Shown here piece after piece: positions 47,707-59,522 of a stretch of 64,000 nt of DNA; the first letter of the stretch is position 1, and the number at the start of each line of letters is the position of its first letter. The stretch covers positions 8,941,001-9,005,000 of the forward strand of contig JAKOON010000002.1 in NCBI GenBank assembly GCA_022577435.1, written 5' to 3'. The translations under genes were made by a program, and so were the position numbers. Below the pieces are notes generated by a model. It made no database searches and was not told where the DNA came from. It saw only the letters and a list, made by a program, of their open reading frames with translations. This DNA comes from Embiotoca jacksoni. Lineage: Eukaryota > Chordata > Actinopteri > Embiotocidae.

Positions 47707-49388
47707 CCACACCGAGAATCCCCCGGCCGGTAGCCTCAGACATCTGGTTCCAGTTAAGCTCTCAGCGCTTTGACGCGTTTCCTGTGCTGCTGCTCCACGC
47801 AGCCACGGCCACGACACAGCCCTCCCAACGCCATGACAGCCCAACTCTCCAGAGATGATATACTATAGCTCACACACACGCCCAAAGACACAATACATAC
47901 ATCTACCGTATGTTCAAACAGGCCAGTAGAGGCTGTATTCGGGCATTCATTCATACTGGGCTGCGGTTCAGTGTTGCTCAAACAGCGTCTCAGACAGTAT
48001 GTTACAGATCAAAAAGAACAATATGTGGGGGGAATGACATCATAGCTGGAGTTATATTAATAATATGTGACATTTCCAAATGTCTGTCTGTTCTGATGCC
48101 ATCACAGATTTATATAACAGACAACTGAGCAATACTCAACTCCTATAAATCCTACGATAACTCCTTTTTTTTCTACATGTACATGCTTTATCAAAGAGGA
48201 AGTGCTGTGTTTTATTTCGCCAGCTTTTGTGTGGAAGTAAAGGAAGATTGAACATAATGAAGAATGAAACGTTTGTACTTAAGATACTCCAATCCACAAC
48301 CCGCAGTGAGAATTTGTTTAACTGTGACAGCACTTGTGTACGTCACTGTGCAGCAAATGTCTCCTGCTGTTTACGTTTTGCACCTGAGCAGCACGAAGGC
48401 AATTTCCTTCCAGCTACAGTGAAAAGGCAATAAAGTACTGAAGCTTGAGTCTTATACATAGTAATAAGGATGCTCTGAGGCACTGACTATATTTTGACCT
48501 GTCAGTTTTGGGAACCAACAGCACGGCAATGACGGCATGTCATGTCACTCACGGTGTGGAGAACTGCAACGTTTCAGTGCAACTGCCCACTAAATCAACC
48601 GTAGACGCCTTTCAATGAGGTGATTCCCTGTGTGGGGGAGTGGAAAAGGGTGACCCCAGAATGGAGAAACACATAGAGGTACCAAAAAAAACACAAAAAA
48701 AACACACAAGAGCCCACACAGCCCCGCTGCTCTGCAGAGGAATATAGTAACCTCATAGGCCACACCGGGGATTACTGTTAGTGAAAGTGAGAACGGGGGG
48801 GTGAGAGGAGAGACAGAAACAAAAGTGCAATGAGGAGGCGGTAAAGAGACAGGAAGGAGCTTCTCAAAGGCTTTCCTGCGTTGGAGGGACTCCCTGTACC
48901 ACGCAAATTCTCTATAAACACAGCACAAAGATTATTCTTTGAAATCACGAGTGTAAATGGAAATTTACCAACCTCATATTCATCTACTTCAATAGAAAAG
49001 AAAAAGCTGGTTCCCCTCTAAACCTACCTGGGGGTAAGCTATAGACCCGAAACATTGTGTAATACATACTGTAAATCTTCTCAGTGTTCTAACTGAAATG
49101 TATAAACAATATAAACAAGTATATTGGAATTGCTTTGCATTTCTTTCAACTATGGAACAATACTGCATTAATATTTCACCATTCAAATTCAGTTGGGGCT
49201 AGAGTTGGCTTTTTTTTTTTTTACCAGACTCAAAAAAAAAACACTTTAATTGCTCCCAATTGGGGGTGAGCGTGAGCAAATGAGGACAAATGAAAGTTTA
49301 AGGAGGCAGTATTGATTTGTGTGGAGGTCAGGAGTAGGTCACCACTATCAGAAAATCAACAAACAGCCGCCAGCACCCTCCTTAGCTT
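47707..49388. other. Intergenic DNA, nothing recognised
   Basis: Mixed composition with no long simple repeat. Open frames here are short and resemble no family. Confidence 0.6.
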
Positions 49389-49521
49389 AGCCAATCGCCT
49401 TTTGACCTGATCCACCGTTACCATGGCAAACGACCCTGAACTACACAGACCATATACTCAGCTTCCTGCTGAGTACAGGCGGGAGCTCCGCAAAGATGGG
49501 GGAACTACAAGAAACCCTTAA
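49389..49521 (+). other. CCAAT box, X-box-like site and a 32-codon open frame with strong start context
   Basis: CCAATC at about 49391 is followed by GTTACCATGGCAAA at 49417-49430, which is both an RFX-like X-box and an ideal ACCATGG start context. From the ATG at 49423, 32 codons run to TAA at 49519 (ELHRPYTQLPAEYRRELRKDG lies inside; I list it as ELHRPYTQLP then AEYRRELRKDG). It could be a micro-ORF, a remnant of a larger gene, or chance. No homologue is recognised. Confidence 0.2.
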
Positions 49522-50249
49522 TCAATGGCTCTCACTTTTTTTTTTTTAAATTTTCCACAATATCTAGGCAATTAGATATTGCAACTTCAGCAGATATGAT
49601 CCAGTTGTGTTACTGATTCACAAAATGTTTTGGTAATATTTTTTACATTTTTCAACTAAACAGTAATTAAAAAGAAACAAATGAGAAAATAAAGGTTTTG
49701 TTTTACACATTCAAAGGGCTTTGCCTGGTAAAATGTTTTTATTTATTACAGTGAACACACTTCAATACAGAAAGCTTCAATTTGAATATTTCACATGCAA
49801 TTAGCATAAGGTACATTTGCAATTTTGTGATATACTGTATTTCACTAATGGGGGAAAAAAAATCTTATTAATATCATGATGTTGATTTCAAAAATATGAC
49901 CTCCCATGATCCTTTGTTTCTTGCCATTTTGGAAGAAGAAATCTCAGATTCTTGTCTTCACCCACTCTTTCCAAATTACCCTCCTACTCCTCCCTTCATC
50001 CCACTCTCCTTCTTACACCCCCCCCCCCCTCCCCGCCCTCCCTCCGTCCGTGGCAGGCAGGCGGTGGTGGTAACCAAGCCTCTGGCAGTGTGTTCCTATC
50101 CTGCAGGAGCCCTCAGGTTCCAACCTGTCAATATCCCAGGCAGCGTCTTGGCTCCGCTGTGGCTCAGTTAACCTCCTCACCCACTGCAACCGCACAAGGG
50201 GCTCCTGTCCCTCCGCCAGCCCAGAGACAAGCACGATCACCCCGACCCC

Positions 50250-50289
50250 ACTTCTCCTCCTCCTCCTCCTTCTCCTCCTCCTCCTCCTC
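50250..50289 (+). repeat. (TCC)n tract
   Basis: About 12 TCC units with one TTC interruption. Confidence 0.9.
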
Positions 50290-50751
50290 AAATCCACTCC
50301 CAAACCGCACACGCTGCGCTCACATCTGTAAAGGGCAGCACTCTGGCAGCAACAGCAAGCAATATGGCAGCTGATGGTAGTTTTCTGCTCGCTGACGTCT
50401 AAGATGTTTGGGATGACGGTCACGTTGGAAGCTCACTGAGGGTAGAGGAAGGAGATAGTGGAGAAAAGCCTAAAGCCTGAAGGTGAGAAAAGCTCAGTGA
50501 CTCAGTGACAAAGGTCCCGTCATCTCGTCATCTGTATCAATTTCAGGGAGAGGAAGGGTCATTGTAAAAAAACAACAACAAAAAAAAACCAACGTACGTA
50601 TTAACACATTGTGGGAAGGTATTTCACAGTGGTTTAGAAAATGTATGTGCAAAAGTCGTGTTGTGTCTTTGTGTTTTTGTAATCTAAACGTGCTCGTAGG
50701 CCTGATCCCAACTGTGGTAACAAGCGTGTGACAGCATGTCACCCATCCCAT

Positions 50752-50756
<5 letters not shown>

Positions 50757-50790
<34 letters not shown>

Positions 50791-50818
50791 CACACGCACA
50801 CACACGCACGCGCGCGTA
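50757..50818 (+). repeat. (CA)n tract with CG interruptions
   Basis: CA units with three cgcacaca interruptions, ending gcacgcgcgcg. Confidence 0.93.
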
Positions 50819-50930
50819 CACTCCTCCGTGCCTGACTGCGAGGCACCGCGGCTGTCTGCTGGGAGCTCAGGTTACGGCCGACCAGACTTTATGGAAGCCT
50901 CTCTCCCACACCCACTCTCCCCCTCCGCAG

Positions 50931-51070
50931 GGCTCCGGAGGAGGTATCGAGTTGCCGGTTCAGCGCCGGCCAGGCTTGGCGCTGGCGGCAGCTTGTGATC
51001 TTGGGTGCCTGTGTGTGTTTTATCTCCCACTCTTTGAGGGTATCGGCACACAACGCTGCTGTCTCTCCAG
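50931..51070 (+). other. Candidate exon with good splice boundaries (unidentified gene)
   Basis: A pyrimidine-rich acceptor (cactctccccctccgcag|G) and a consensus donor (CCAG|GTATGT) bound 140 nt. Two of three frames are open. The frame that fits the candidate exon at 47211 encodes a hydrophobic stretch near its middle (LVILGACVCFI). The splice signals are the best in the intergenic part, but the product is unknown and it may be a non-coding RNA exon. Confidence 0.25.
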
Positions 51071-51460
51071 GTATGTAGGTGTGATTTACAGTACAGACCA
51101 TTTATGCTTGTGCGCGCACACACAAAATCTGACCGCTTCCTCAGCTCCAGAGCCCCTATACTCTATATTGGTTTACACATTCGTGTAATGAGAATAAATG
51201 AGGGGTTTTAAACATAAACTACAAAAAAAAAAACATGTTTTCCCACTCAGCACTGGGTGTGCATACAGATAGTTTTGGTTTAACTTATATTTTAAGATGT
51301 CAGTCCGAAATTTTGCTGCCACCTGAGCTGGCAAAACAAGTTTTTATTAAATCATTTTTAAGAACTTGTACCGTAGTGTTGAACAAGCATTTGTCTAAAG
51401 GTTATACACCAATTTAGACGATTTTCTACCTCTTGCTTTTATAGATGGTAAAAGTCTGCT

Positions 51461-51507
51461 TATTGTAAGTCGCCCTGAACAAAACAGCTCGCTGAAAGAA
51501 TGTAAGG
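51461..51507 (+). repeat. Fragment resembling a fish SINE tail
   Basis: 'attgtaagtcgccctgaaca' followed by 'gctgaaagaatgtaa' resembles the conserved 3' domain seen in several fish SINEs (taagtcgctttggat... ctgctaaatga). It is degenerate. Confidence 0.35.
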
Positions 51508-51841
51508 AATGTACAAATTTTACATGAAATCTCTAAGAAAACTGATGATAGACTGTCGGGGTCATCGAGTTTTAGAATTTTTAAATGTAGTGAGCAAAGC
51601 AAACCAAATACCATAAATTAAGAGTGTAATGAAAGGCGTCTATCTGCATGGCTCGGCCTGTCACAATCATCAAATTTTAAGAAATGATGACTTGTCAAAT
51701 AAATAATTGTGACTACCGATGTCTTTTCCTGCTCACTTTATGCCACTATTACAGTATGACCCTATAGCGCCATGAGAGAAACAGTTGGCGGCACTAATTC
51801 TCCACTCGTGCCTTTAAACCACATCATAAAGACAAATCAAA

Positions 51842-51904
51842 GAGATGACATCATTAAAAGAGTGTCAATCAGGTTGATTGACACTCTTTTAATGATGTCA
51901 TCTC
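51842..51904. repeat. Perfect fold-back palindrome, 30-bp arms, 3-base spacer
   Basis: 51842-51871 is the exact reverse complement of 51875-51904, separated by GGT. The core is atcattaaaagagtgtcaat. No target duplication or transposon-like ends are visible. Confidence 0.95.
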
Positions 51905-53100
51905 ATCATCTCATCTCAAAACAACATGGAAATAGAGAATTAAATGGACTTTTCTGTTAGTTTAATCCAGCTGTTCTTAAACATATGAGTGGAAACAAGG
52001 CCTATCACATGGCTGGATACCACAAGAGCTAAGTGAAAATGCAGATATGTCCTGACTAGTCCGTAGTATGGGACAATTGTCAAAACCTGAACCCCCACTT
52101 CTCTAAATGCTTCATGCGATTGACAAAGCTCTTCGACAGTCAGAGAAGATACGATACAACTACCAGACTACTGCACTCCCTGTGACAAGTAAATTGAGAT
52201 GTATAAGCAAGGGGGTGCCCCTTTAAGAAAATAAATCCTGTTTCATGACTAGCACATAATAAACCAAAGACCATCACCACAACATCTACGTCCCTTTCAA
52301 ATCCTATGATGCTTTGTGTCCCCCGAGAGTGAGCAACTTGCAAAACTCCATCTCTGAAAAGCTTACTGTGGCACATTTGCAAAAAAGACTCGCGGGGAAG
52401 GTGCACTCGCAGGTCAACACGGGAAGAGACCCTCAATATGCGAGGACCTGGTGACGGTTCTACCGATAGCTCGCTTGCTAGCCCAGCATGGAACGGCACT
52501 CATGAATAATACATGGGGACATCTGCCACCTCTGAATTATAGATCTGTGGAGGCCCAGCATATGGGAACAGTCCAGCTAGTGCTAATGGCTAACTCCCCA
52601 CGACAAAATATGGGTTAGAGACACGTGAATGATAGTCGGATCGGGCAACCTTTCAGTCATGTGAGTGTGAGGTGAATTGTAAATGTGATTATTTACATGT
52701 CTGCATATGTGTGTGTGTGCATGTTTGTTCATCTGTGTGGAGTGAATGGAGGCTCCAATGAGTATTCTAGTGGGATTTTGTTATTTGACTGCAAACAAGC
52801 ATCCAAATTAGCAGACACGCACCTTGCTCATGTGTGGTTTGAGCGAGCCAAAAAAAAAAAAAAAAAAATCACAACACGTATCAGGGATGCAGCTCTACAT
52901 CTAGACACGTAGCCGCTCGACAGCTAATGCGACTCTCCTGCTGAGAAAGACAATTCCCATACATGTTATGTTACAGCACATCATTGTGCTTTTTCTTAAC
53001 TAAATTCAGCGAAACCAGTGAATGTAAAAAATTTTTTTTTAAAAAAGGCTGAGAAACGCTCCGTCTTTGAGCCTTTTATGTCGGCTTCCTCCTGCTGAAG
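51905..53100. other. Intergenic DNA, nothing recognised
   Basis: AT-rich to mixed composition with a short A17 run near 52851. No coding or RNA feature. Confidence 0.6.
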
Positions 53101-53149
53101 TGCAACCTGCTTGAATATTCTATACTGTGCTTGCAAGGCCGGCTCTTTA

Positions 53150-53400
53150 AAGAAGCGGGGAGAGGACGGGGGGGCGGCGGGGAAGGGGGTGGGGGGTGTT
53201 GGAGGGATGGGGGTGTATTTTCTTCCGGCCCAGTCGAGCAGGAGGCCTGGTCTACCCGGGACCACTTCGATCTCCGCCTTTCTCTCCAGGATTATCCTCT
53301 TATCAGCGCCGCAAAAGCCAGACTAAGAAGCGCCAGTAATTAGCCTATCTTTAATTAACGAGCACTTCGCTTCAAAACCACCCACGGTCCGTGTAGGCTC
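53150..53400. promoter_or_regulatory. G-rich block and homeodomain-type non-coding island
   Basis: 53156-53212 has repeated G runs (gggggggcggcgggg, gggggtggggggtg). 53330-53365 has 'cgccagtaattagcctatct' and 'ttaattaacgagc', close to HOX/LIM-type TAATTA sites. The layout resembles a developmental enhancer. A pyrimidine-rich acceptor at 53289 followed by a short frame ending TAA at 53337-53339 is also present. Confidence 0.3.
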
Positions 53401-53638
53401 CCACTTGGAAGGCAGTCGGAGCGGCGTAAGGATGAGCAGACTTAATCTTGTTTTTGTCTGAGTAAGAGAGAGCGAACGTGTAGAAAGGGGCAAAGTTCAT
53501 CTTCAAGTAGTTGGGGAGTCGCACCAGGCAGAACGTCCCTCATGCATGCTCGCTCACAAACAAGCCTTTCTACACCGCAGGTTTCAAAGGGAATCCTACC
53601 ACCCACCACTGTTCCACTTTGTTGTGCATGTGTGTTTG

Positions 53639-53640
53639 CG

Positions 53641-53706
<66 letters not shown>
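53639..53706 (+). repeat. (GT)n tract
   Basis: About 33 GT units ending gcgtgtgcg. Confidence 0.95.
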
Positions 53707-53710
<4 letters not shown>

Positions 53711-54317
53711 GCGTTCATTTGAGTGTGTACACTAGTGTGTGGATGGATTACTGCACTCAAATTATGCTCACAGACTTAAATTTGCAGGTTTACTGAAGCC
53801 TCCTTCGAATCTGCAGTGGAAACTTATGTGGGAGAAGATGAAGGACAGAAATCGCCTCCACGAGCCTCGCTGAAGTTTAGAGGAAAGAAGGTTTCCAACC
53901 CCACTCTACCCTGCCACCTTTTGGACAATGCATACTTTTTGAATAAGTGCAATAAACGAATGTGGGAAAATAGCTAAACAAGCTTCAGCGCCGGTGGAAA
54001 ATGAAGTATTGTGGTCATAGCCGAGAGAGGACTGGGTGTTCTGAGGGGGGAGTGTGAGAAAGATGACAGCTCCAGGTGAAAAGAGAAGCGGGGACACCGG
54101 GAGAGAGGCTGTCAGCGGTGCCCCGGCTTGGCCTGGCCCTGGCATTGCCAAGCGGGAGAGGCGGCGCCGGCCCCAGCATGCATACATTAGCGGTGCTTAG
54201 GCGCACTAATTGCTTCTCACTTAGACAAATCTCCTGCAAATCACGGCTGCGCCGCCAGCACTGCCCGAACCCCCCGGGAAGGAAAGACGGCAGGCAGGCG
54301 GACGGAGCGAGAGGCAG

Positions 54318-54366
54318 GAGGAGGTGGAGGAGGAAGAGGAGGAGGAGGAGGAGGAGGAGGAGGAGG
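54318..54366 (+). repeat. (GGA)n tract
   Basis: About 14 GGA units with minor interruptions. Polypurine with quadruplex and triplex potential. Confidence 0.92.
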
Positions 54367-54463
54367 GGGGTGGCAAGTGGAGCGTGTGTACCAGAGGCGC
54401 CTTGGAGCAGGAGGGAGGAGGAGGAGGGAGGGGAGGGGGGGCTCCCATGAGACTGGAGAGGGA

Positions 54464-54468
<5 letters not shown>

Positions 54469-54511
<43 letters not shown>

Positions 54512-54555
54512 CAACACTTCAAGAGCAGCTCGCTCTCTCTCTCTCTCTCTCTCTC
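54469..54555. repeat. Inverted (GA)n / (CT)n pair with a 25-base loop
   Basis: A GA run at 54469-54507 and a CT run at 54533-54555 are complementary, allowing a stem of up to about 23 bp around a 25-base spacer. Confidence 0.9.
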
Positions 54556-54584
54556 CCTCCCTGCTCATCCATAGTCCAGGCTGA

Positions 54585-54800
54585 GTGCCCCCCCCCCCCC
54601 CGCCAACCTCTTACACCCCTACGCTCAGAAGCCCCACCGCTGCTCCGCTCCTCCAACGCTCCATCCCTCCACCACCCCCTCCCCCCCAACCCCCGCCCCC
54701 CCTTCCTCTCCAAGCTCTCAGATCTCTGCTCGGCCCCCTTGCTCGCCCCTCCTTCCTCTCTCACACTCCCTCCCTCTCCATCGCTCTACAGAAAAGTGGA
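54585..54800 (+). repeat. C-rich and CT-rich block
   Basis: Runs of C (13 at about 54589-54601, and others to 54705) followed by CCTCT-type pyrimidine sequence. Low complexity. Confidence 0.8.
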
Positions 54801-55315
54801 GGAAAGATGAAACTCTACAAAGAGGGAAAAAAAAAAAAATCAATAACACAGATGGATAGCTGGATAACAGGGTCCGGCATGCTTCGGCGGTGAGGCAATC
54901 CAGAGGGTGCCCACACAACTTCCACACAGGCGGAGAGACGGGCAAAAACAAGACGCTGGGAAGAAGGCGGTGATCAGCCTCAGGAAGTCAACATCACCCA
55001 CAACACACAAGTACACACTTGTTCACATGCAAGCACGCACTACAATATATGGCTGGATGTATATGCTGACACAAAAACAGCCAGATGTACACAAGGGCAG
55101 ACATGCAAACTGGAAGCAATAAATACATTTTGTTAGCAAAAAAAACAAAAAAAAAACACCCACAACCGTTGAAGCCCTCGTCCTATCCTCAGCACCACAC
55201 AGCTAAATATATCAAAACAATATCAGGTAATCTGAGGGGAAAGAAAATAGCTCTCTGTAACAATAATGTCGATAGCATACTAAAGATTAGTATTATTCTG
55301 CTGTGGATATTTCAG

Positions 55316-55922
55316 ATATTGGCCGAAGGTTACAGTTCTCTTGATACCAGAGGCCCCCCATCAAGAGCACTGTGTACATTATACGGCAAAAACACTGTAC
55401 CTGGAGTTGCAGCTAAGTTTTGTGTATATTTCTTCATCACTTTGTACAAGGTTGTTACTTTTTCCTAAACTTTTTAGCTGTTACAGAGGGCTTGTACAGG
55501 GAGACATTGAACTCATTCAAGCCTAAAGAAACTCAAGGACAAAGCTGTCTAGGAAAGGGCAGAGATGCAGTGGGCATCCAATAAAATTACACTCAGGAGG
55601 TGAGCGAAGAGCCTGGCACGAGTCCCCACCAAAGAAGGAAACTTGCTGCGACTCAAACAGAAAACTGGAGCAAAGGCCACAGTTTGCCGACATTTTCGGA
55701 CTCAAAGACAACAACATGACAGCTTCAGGCTTTCCGAAGGTTTAGCTACACAAACTTAAGTCCAGTCACTCAGACCGCTATGCGGAGACAGATGTAGGTA
55801 CACAACACTGGTTTATTTTAATCCCGGTAATGTGGGGTGTGATTATCTTCACTGCCTGTAAGGATTTCAGTACAATGATGAGGGCCTCTGGTATCAAGAG
55901 AACTATAACCTTCGGCCAATAT
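55316..55922. repeat. Inverted repeat pair, 41-bp arms, about 525 bp apart
   Basis: 55316-55356 (starting atattggccgaaggtta) is the reverse complement of 55882-55922 with a single mismatch. It may be the ends of a non-autonomous element or two inverted copies. The flanks show no target duplication. Confidence 0.85.
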
Positions 55923-57874
55923 TGATAGTTTTGATTGACAGGGAAAGGGTTTTCAGGAATAATATTAGTAGCAATAAAAAAAAAAATGGTAGCTGATGTA
56001 GATAAAATATGAAAAGAGAACACTTTGAAAAAAATATTGACAAAATACATTTCACCATATCTATGATCAAAGTTAGGCTTTTAAGTTCATTTAAACTAAG
56101 TAAAATGCAGATATAATGCTGCTCTCTTGAAGCCTGCACAGCTTCAAACATGTTCTCAAAGACCTTTTTAAAATACCTCACCTGGATCACTGCAGGCTGA
56201 TTAATAATGAGCCTGGATTATTCATTTAGCTTTCTTGTAAAACACATAGTTGCCCGTACTGTAAAATATCACACAAATGCAGACGACATCTAAAGTCTCT
56301 TAGCAACGGTCTGATCTATTCAGATAATCAGGCTGATGTTTCATATTCAAGGAGGTGACGGATTGTTCGTGGTAACGCATGTATATATTTGATAATCTGG
56401 CATTATTTACCTCCTGACAGCCGTCCTGACTGTGATGTATTTTGGGTTTGAGATGTATGGTGTGACGCAGGCCAGCATGGCCTTTCCTCCCTCTGAAATC
56501 AAAGAGATTGGGTGTGATGTTTTTGGAAACTGTGGGAGAGGTGAAAGGGTGAGGACTTCATTATAGTGAATGTCAAAGATGACCCCAATCCCTCATATGC
56601 ACATAAACATGTAAACACACACACACGCACGCACGCACGCACGCACACGCACACACACACACACACACACTCTCCCCATCCTACTCCTACAGTCCAATCT
56701 TTGTGGAAATTACTATAATCCTCTCTTGGGCCTATAGTGCTGATATTTTCTGATTCGGCATAAATCCACATGAATGTGATGTAGACATACTTAAAGTCAC
56801 CTCTGAAAGCAAATGAAGGTCTGTTACAGGTAGTTTGTGAAAAATATATATTTGTTTGATAAGTTCAACACATTTTATTGTGTGAAAATAATTTCTTCAC
56901 TTTCATAATTCAGTAATATTGAATTTAAACACTCATTTCACTCAATTAAAATGAACAAGAGGGCCAGGTTTAAGTAAACTGCTTAAAGATTGAGTCAAAT
57001 CGCATCCATTCACATCAAATTCAAATTCAAATTTTTAAATAATGTGGGTTGAAGAAGAGAGACTAACAGCCAGACAGTTAAACACTGTGCACAAGCTTGA
57101 ATTTTGTCCAGTACTAACAATATAACTTTCCTTATTAACACACCACAGCAATAAATCATGAAGCACAGTGATGGCGGAAGTGATGATGAAAACAACTCGG
57201 TTAAAAAAAAATGTTGTTAATTAACGGGAACATCTTAAGTATTTAACATTTTTGCTTATTCATTGCTGAATCCTCCAATTATATATTTCTTTTCTAATTC
57301 ACCAGCACCACCTGCTGTCTCCTATACTGCTGTGTACTTCCCATCAACAATGAAGTGCAACAAGCTCCTGAAGGCAAAATATATGATTTCAGCTCCATCT
57401 TGTGGAAGGAAACAGACATCTCATCTCCTAAAAAGAAAATACTAAAGAAACCTAAAGAAAATATGCAATATTTCTTTTCATTAAATCAACTGCCAGGCGG
57501 AGTTCAATAGTTAAACAGAAAACAACTTGTCTTTGACTATCAGAGAGATTTTGTATTATAAAAGCTCAAATATTTACAGTGGAGAGAAACATTGAAATTT
57601 GACCTTAAAGTAAAGCAGATGCTGACAGGGTTCAGGTTGGATAAAAAAATACTCTTGTAACTTATGTGTACTAGTACAATTGTCAAATGTTCTCTCTGAG
57701 TATGTAAAAAAAACTAGACTGAATATTTTATGAGGAAGAAAACTGACACATCATTTGAAACATTTTCCTTTGTTTTACAAACAGTGAGATGCAAATACGG
57801 ATTTGCTTTGTTTCGCTGACATGGTGGGAAAATAAGACGTTTTCCAAAACTGAAAATGGCAGAAATTAAGAGTT

Positions 57875-57923
<49 letters not shown>

Positions 57924-58100
57924 ATATCCAAAAGATATAACGATTTGCCTCATTAAATTAAAAGATTAAAGACAATATTACATTAGCCGTATAAAGCCAA
58001 GCAAGATGTGTAGCGGACGTCAGCCCTTCCAATATTTAAAACAAAGTATATGTATTATATTGTATAATACACACATACAAATATATGTATTATTAGTGGG
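55923..58100. other. AT-rich intergenic DNA
   Basis: Contains a PBX-MEIS type TGATTGACAG at 55932-55941, an ACGC/CA tract at 56617-56670 and a GT tract at 57877-57922. No gene recognised. Confidence 0.55.
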
Positions 58101-59520
58101 CAGGCATGCATCCATAAGCTGGTGTTTTGGGTCCAGTTATAAGAGTCTCAGGTATTTTTGGTCTCTCTGATGTCTCCTCTGCTGCCACTGAGCGAGCAGC
58201 TTTGTCTAAACAGTCCTGCTGTCAGTGGCGCTCTTATGATTGGAGACAGCTCTGGATTCATCTTAAACGTAAAGAGCCTTCTCATCACGGGTCCTACTTC
58301 TGTTCCCTGTTCACCGGTTCATACCTCCACCTGCGAGTCAGAAAATGTGATGGTGAAAATAGTTTTGTCTGACCGAGTCAGTTTTGTATTCCATCGTCCT
58401 CCAATATCTACAGATGAGAAGTTTTGTCTTAAAAATGTCTCAATCTGTCGAGCTCCCACAGAACAAAACAAACAAAAAATGATCGGCTGCAGAAGGATTT
58501 AGTATCCGTGTTATACAAGACGATCCATCGGTCTCCGTCCTGCGTCATATTAAGCTGTGATTTAAAGAGCTTGGCTCATAAGTATCAGGAATGTTTAGTC
58601 CGTTAGAAACTGTTCTGGTTTCTCGTCAATACGCATCAAGGAAAAGGCCTCCTGGAGTATTTCACAAGCTTCATCTGACCAGCAGCAAATAGTCAAAACT
58701 CCTTTTAGGAGCGGATGATAATTGTTCAAGTTTGTCGTGACATGATATCAGACTAAATATAGTCATAACTTTTGGATATTCAAATATTGTTGTGTGACAT
58801 ATTTGTTGCGTTTCCTGGTTTTAAAGGCTGTATTACAGTAAAGTGATGTCATTTTCTGAACTTCCTATACTGATTTAGTAATTAAAGCCACATTACTGAT
58901 GTTTATTTATCAAAAATGTAATACCCTTTCAAATGTATTCACAATAGTTGATCCAAAGGACTTTTAAAGACCAGCCTGCTTTATCTCAAACTGAAAACAG
59001 CTACAAAGTCGATGTGAATGATTTATTTGTGAATGAATAAATCAAGCGAATTAAACCAACTTCAGATGTTTGTTTTGCAGTCGGGCGCTAACATGAAGAA
59101 GCAGGGTATCAGCTGGCTAAACAAGCACCTGTTAAGTTATCTGCGTGTTGAAAAGTCAGATGTCTATTGGTTTCAGAGTGAAAACATTGTGGCTGAGTGA
59201 AATCACCTAAATAGCCAGGCCACATCACCGCAGCTGTGTTGAAGAGCAGCTGGGAGGAACAAAGCCGGCTCGCTGTCAGTCAATGACGATGTCGGCCACT
59301 TTGACGTTCACAGCCAAACCAGCGCTGATTGAGATGTTGCAGGTTACTTCTCTCCTTCACGTGGAGCCAGTTTATGCGACTAATACTTTTCCGGGAAATG
59401 GCTTTAATTAGCGTCGTTACTTACCAACTACTGATAAAGTTGTAGTTCAGTTTTTGTCTGGATCGCCACAGTGAAGCCAGCTCATTAAACAGGAATATCT
59501 GGAACTGATACCGACTCTGA
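58101..59520. other. Intergenic DNA with two overlapping unrecognised open frames
   Basis: Open frames of 81 and 114 codons overlap on the plus strand at 58127-58502. Neither looks like a known domain and no splice or start context favours either. Possibly part of an interspersed repeat. The rest is mixed-composition DNA. Confidence 0.4.
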
Positions 59521-59522
59521 TC

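Noticed and set aside
54324..54584. Poly-Glu and Arg-Glu open frames
   Set aside because: Products of GGA and GA repeats.
58127..58502. Overlapping 81- and 114-codon open frames
   Set aside because: No recognisable domain, no splice or promoter support, and mutual overlap in two frames argues against both.
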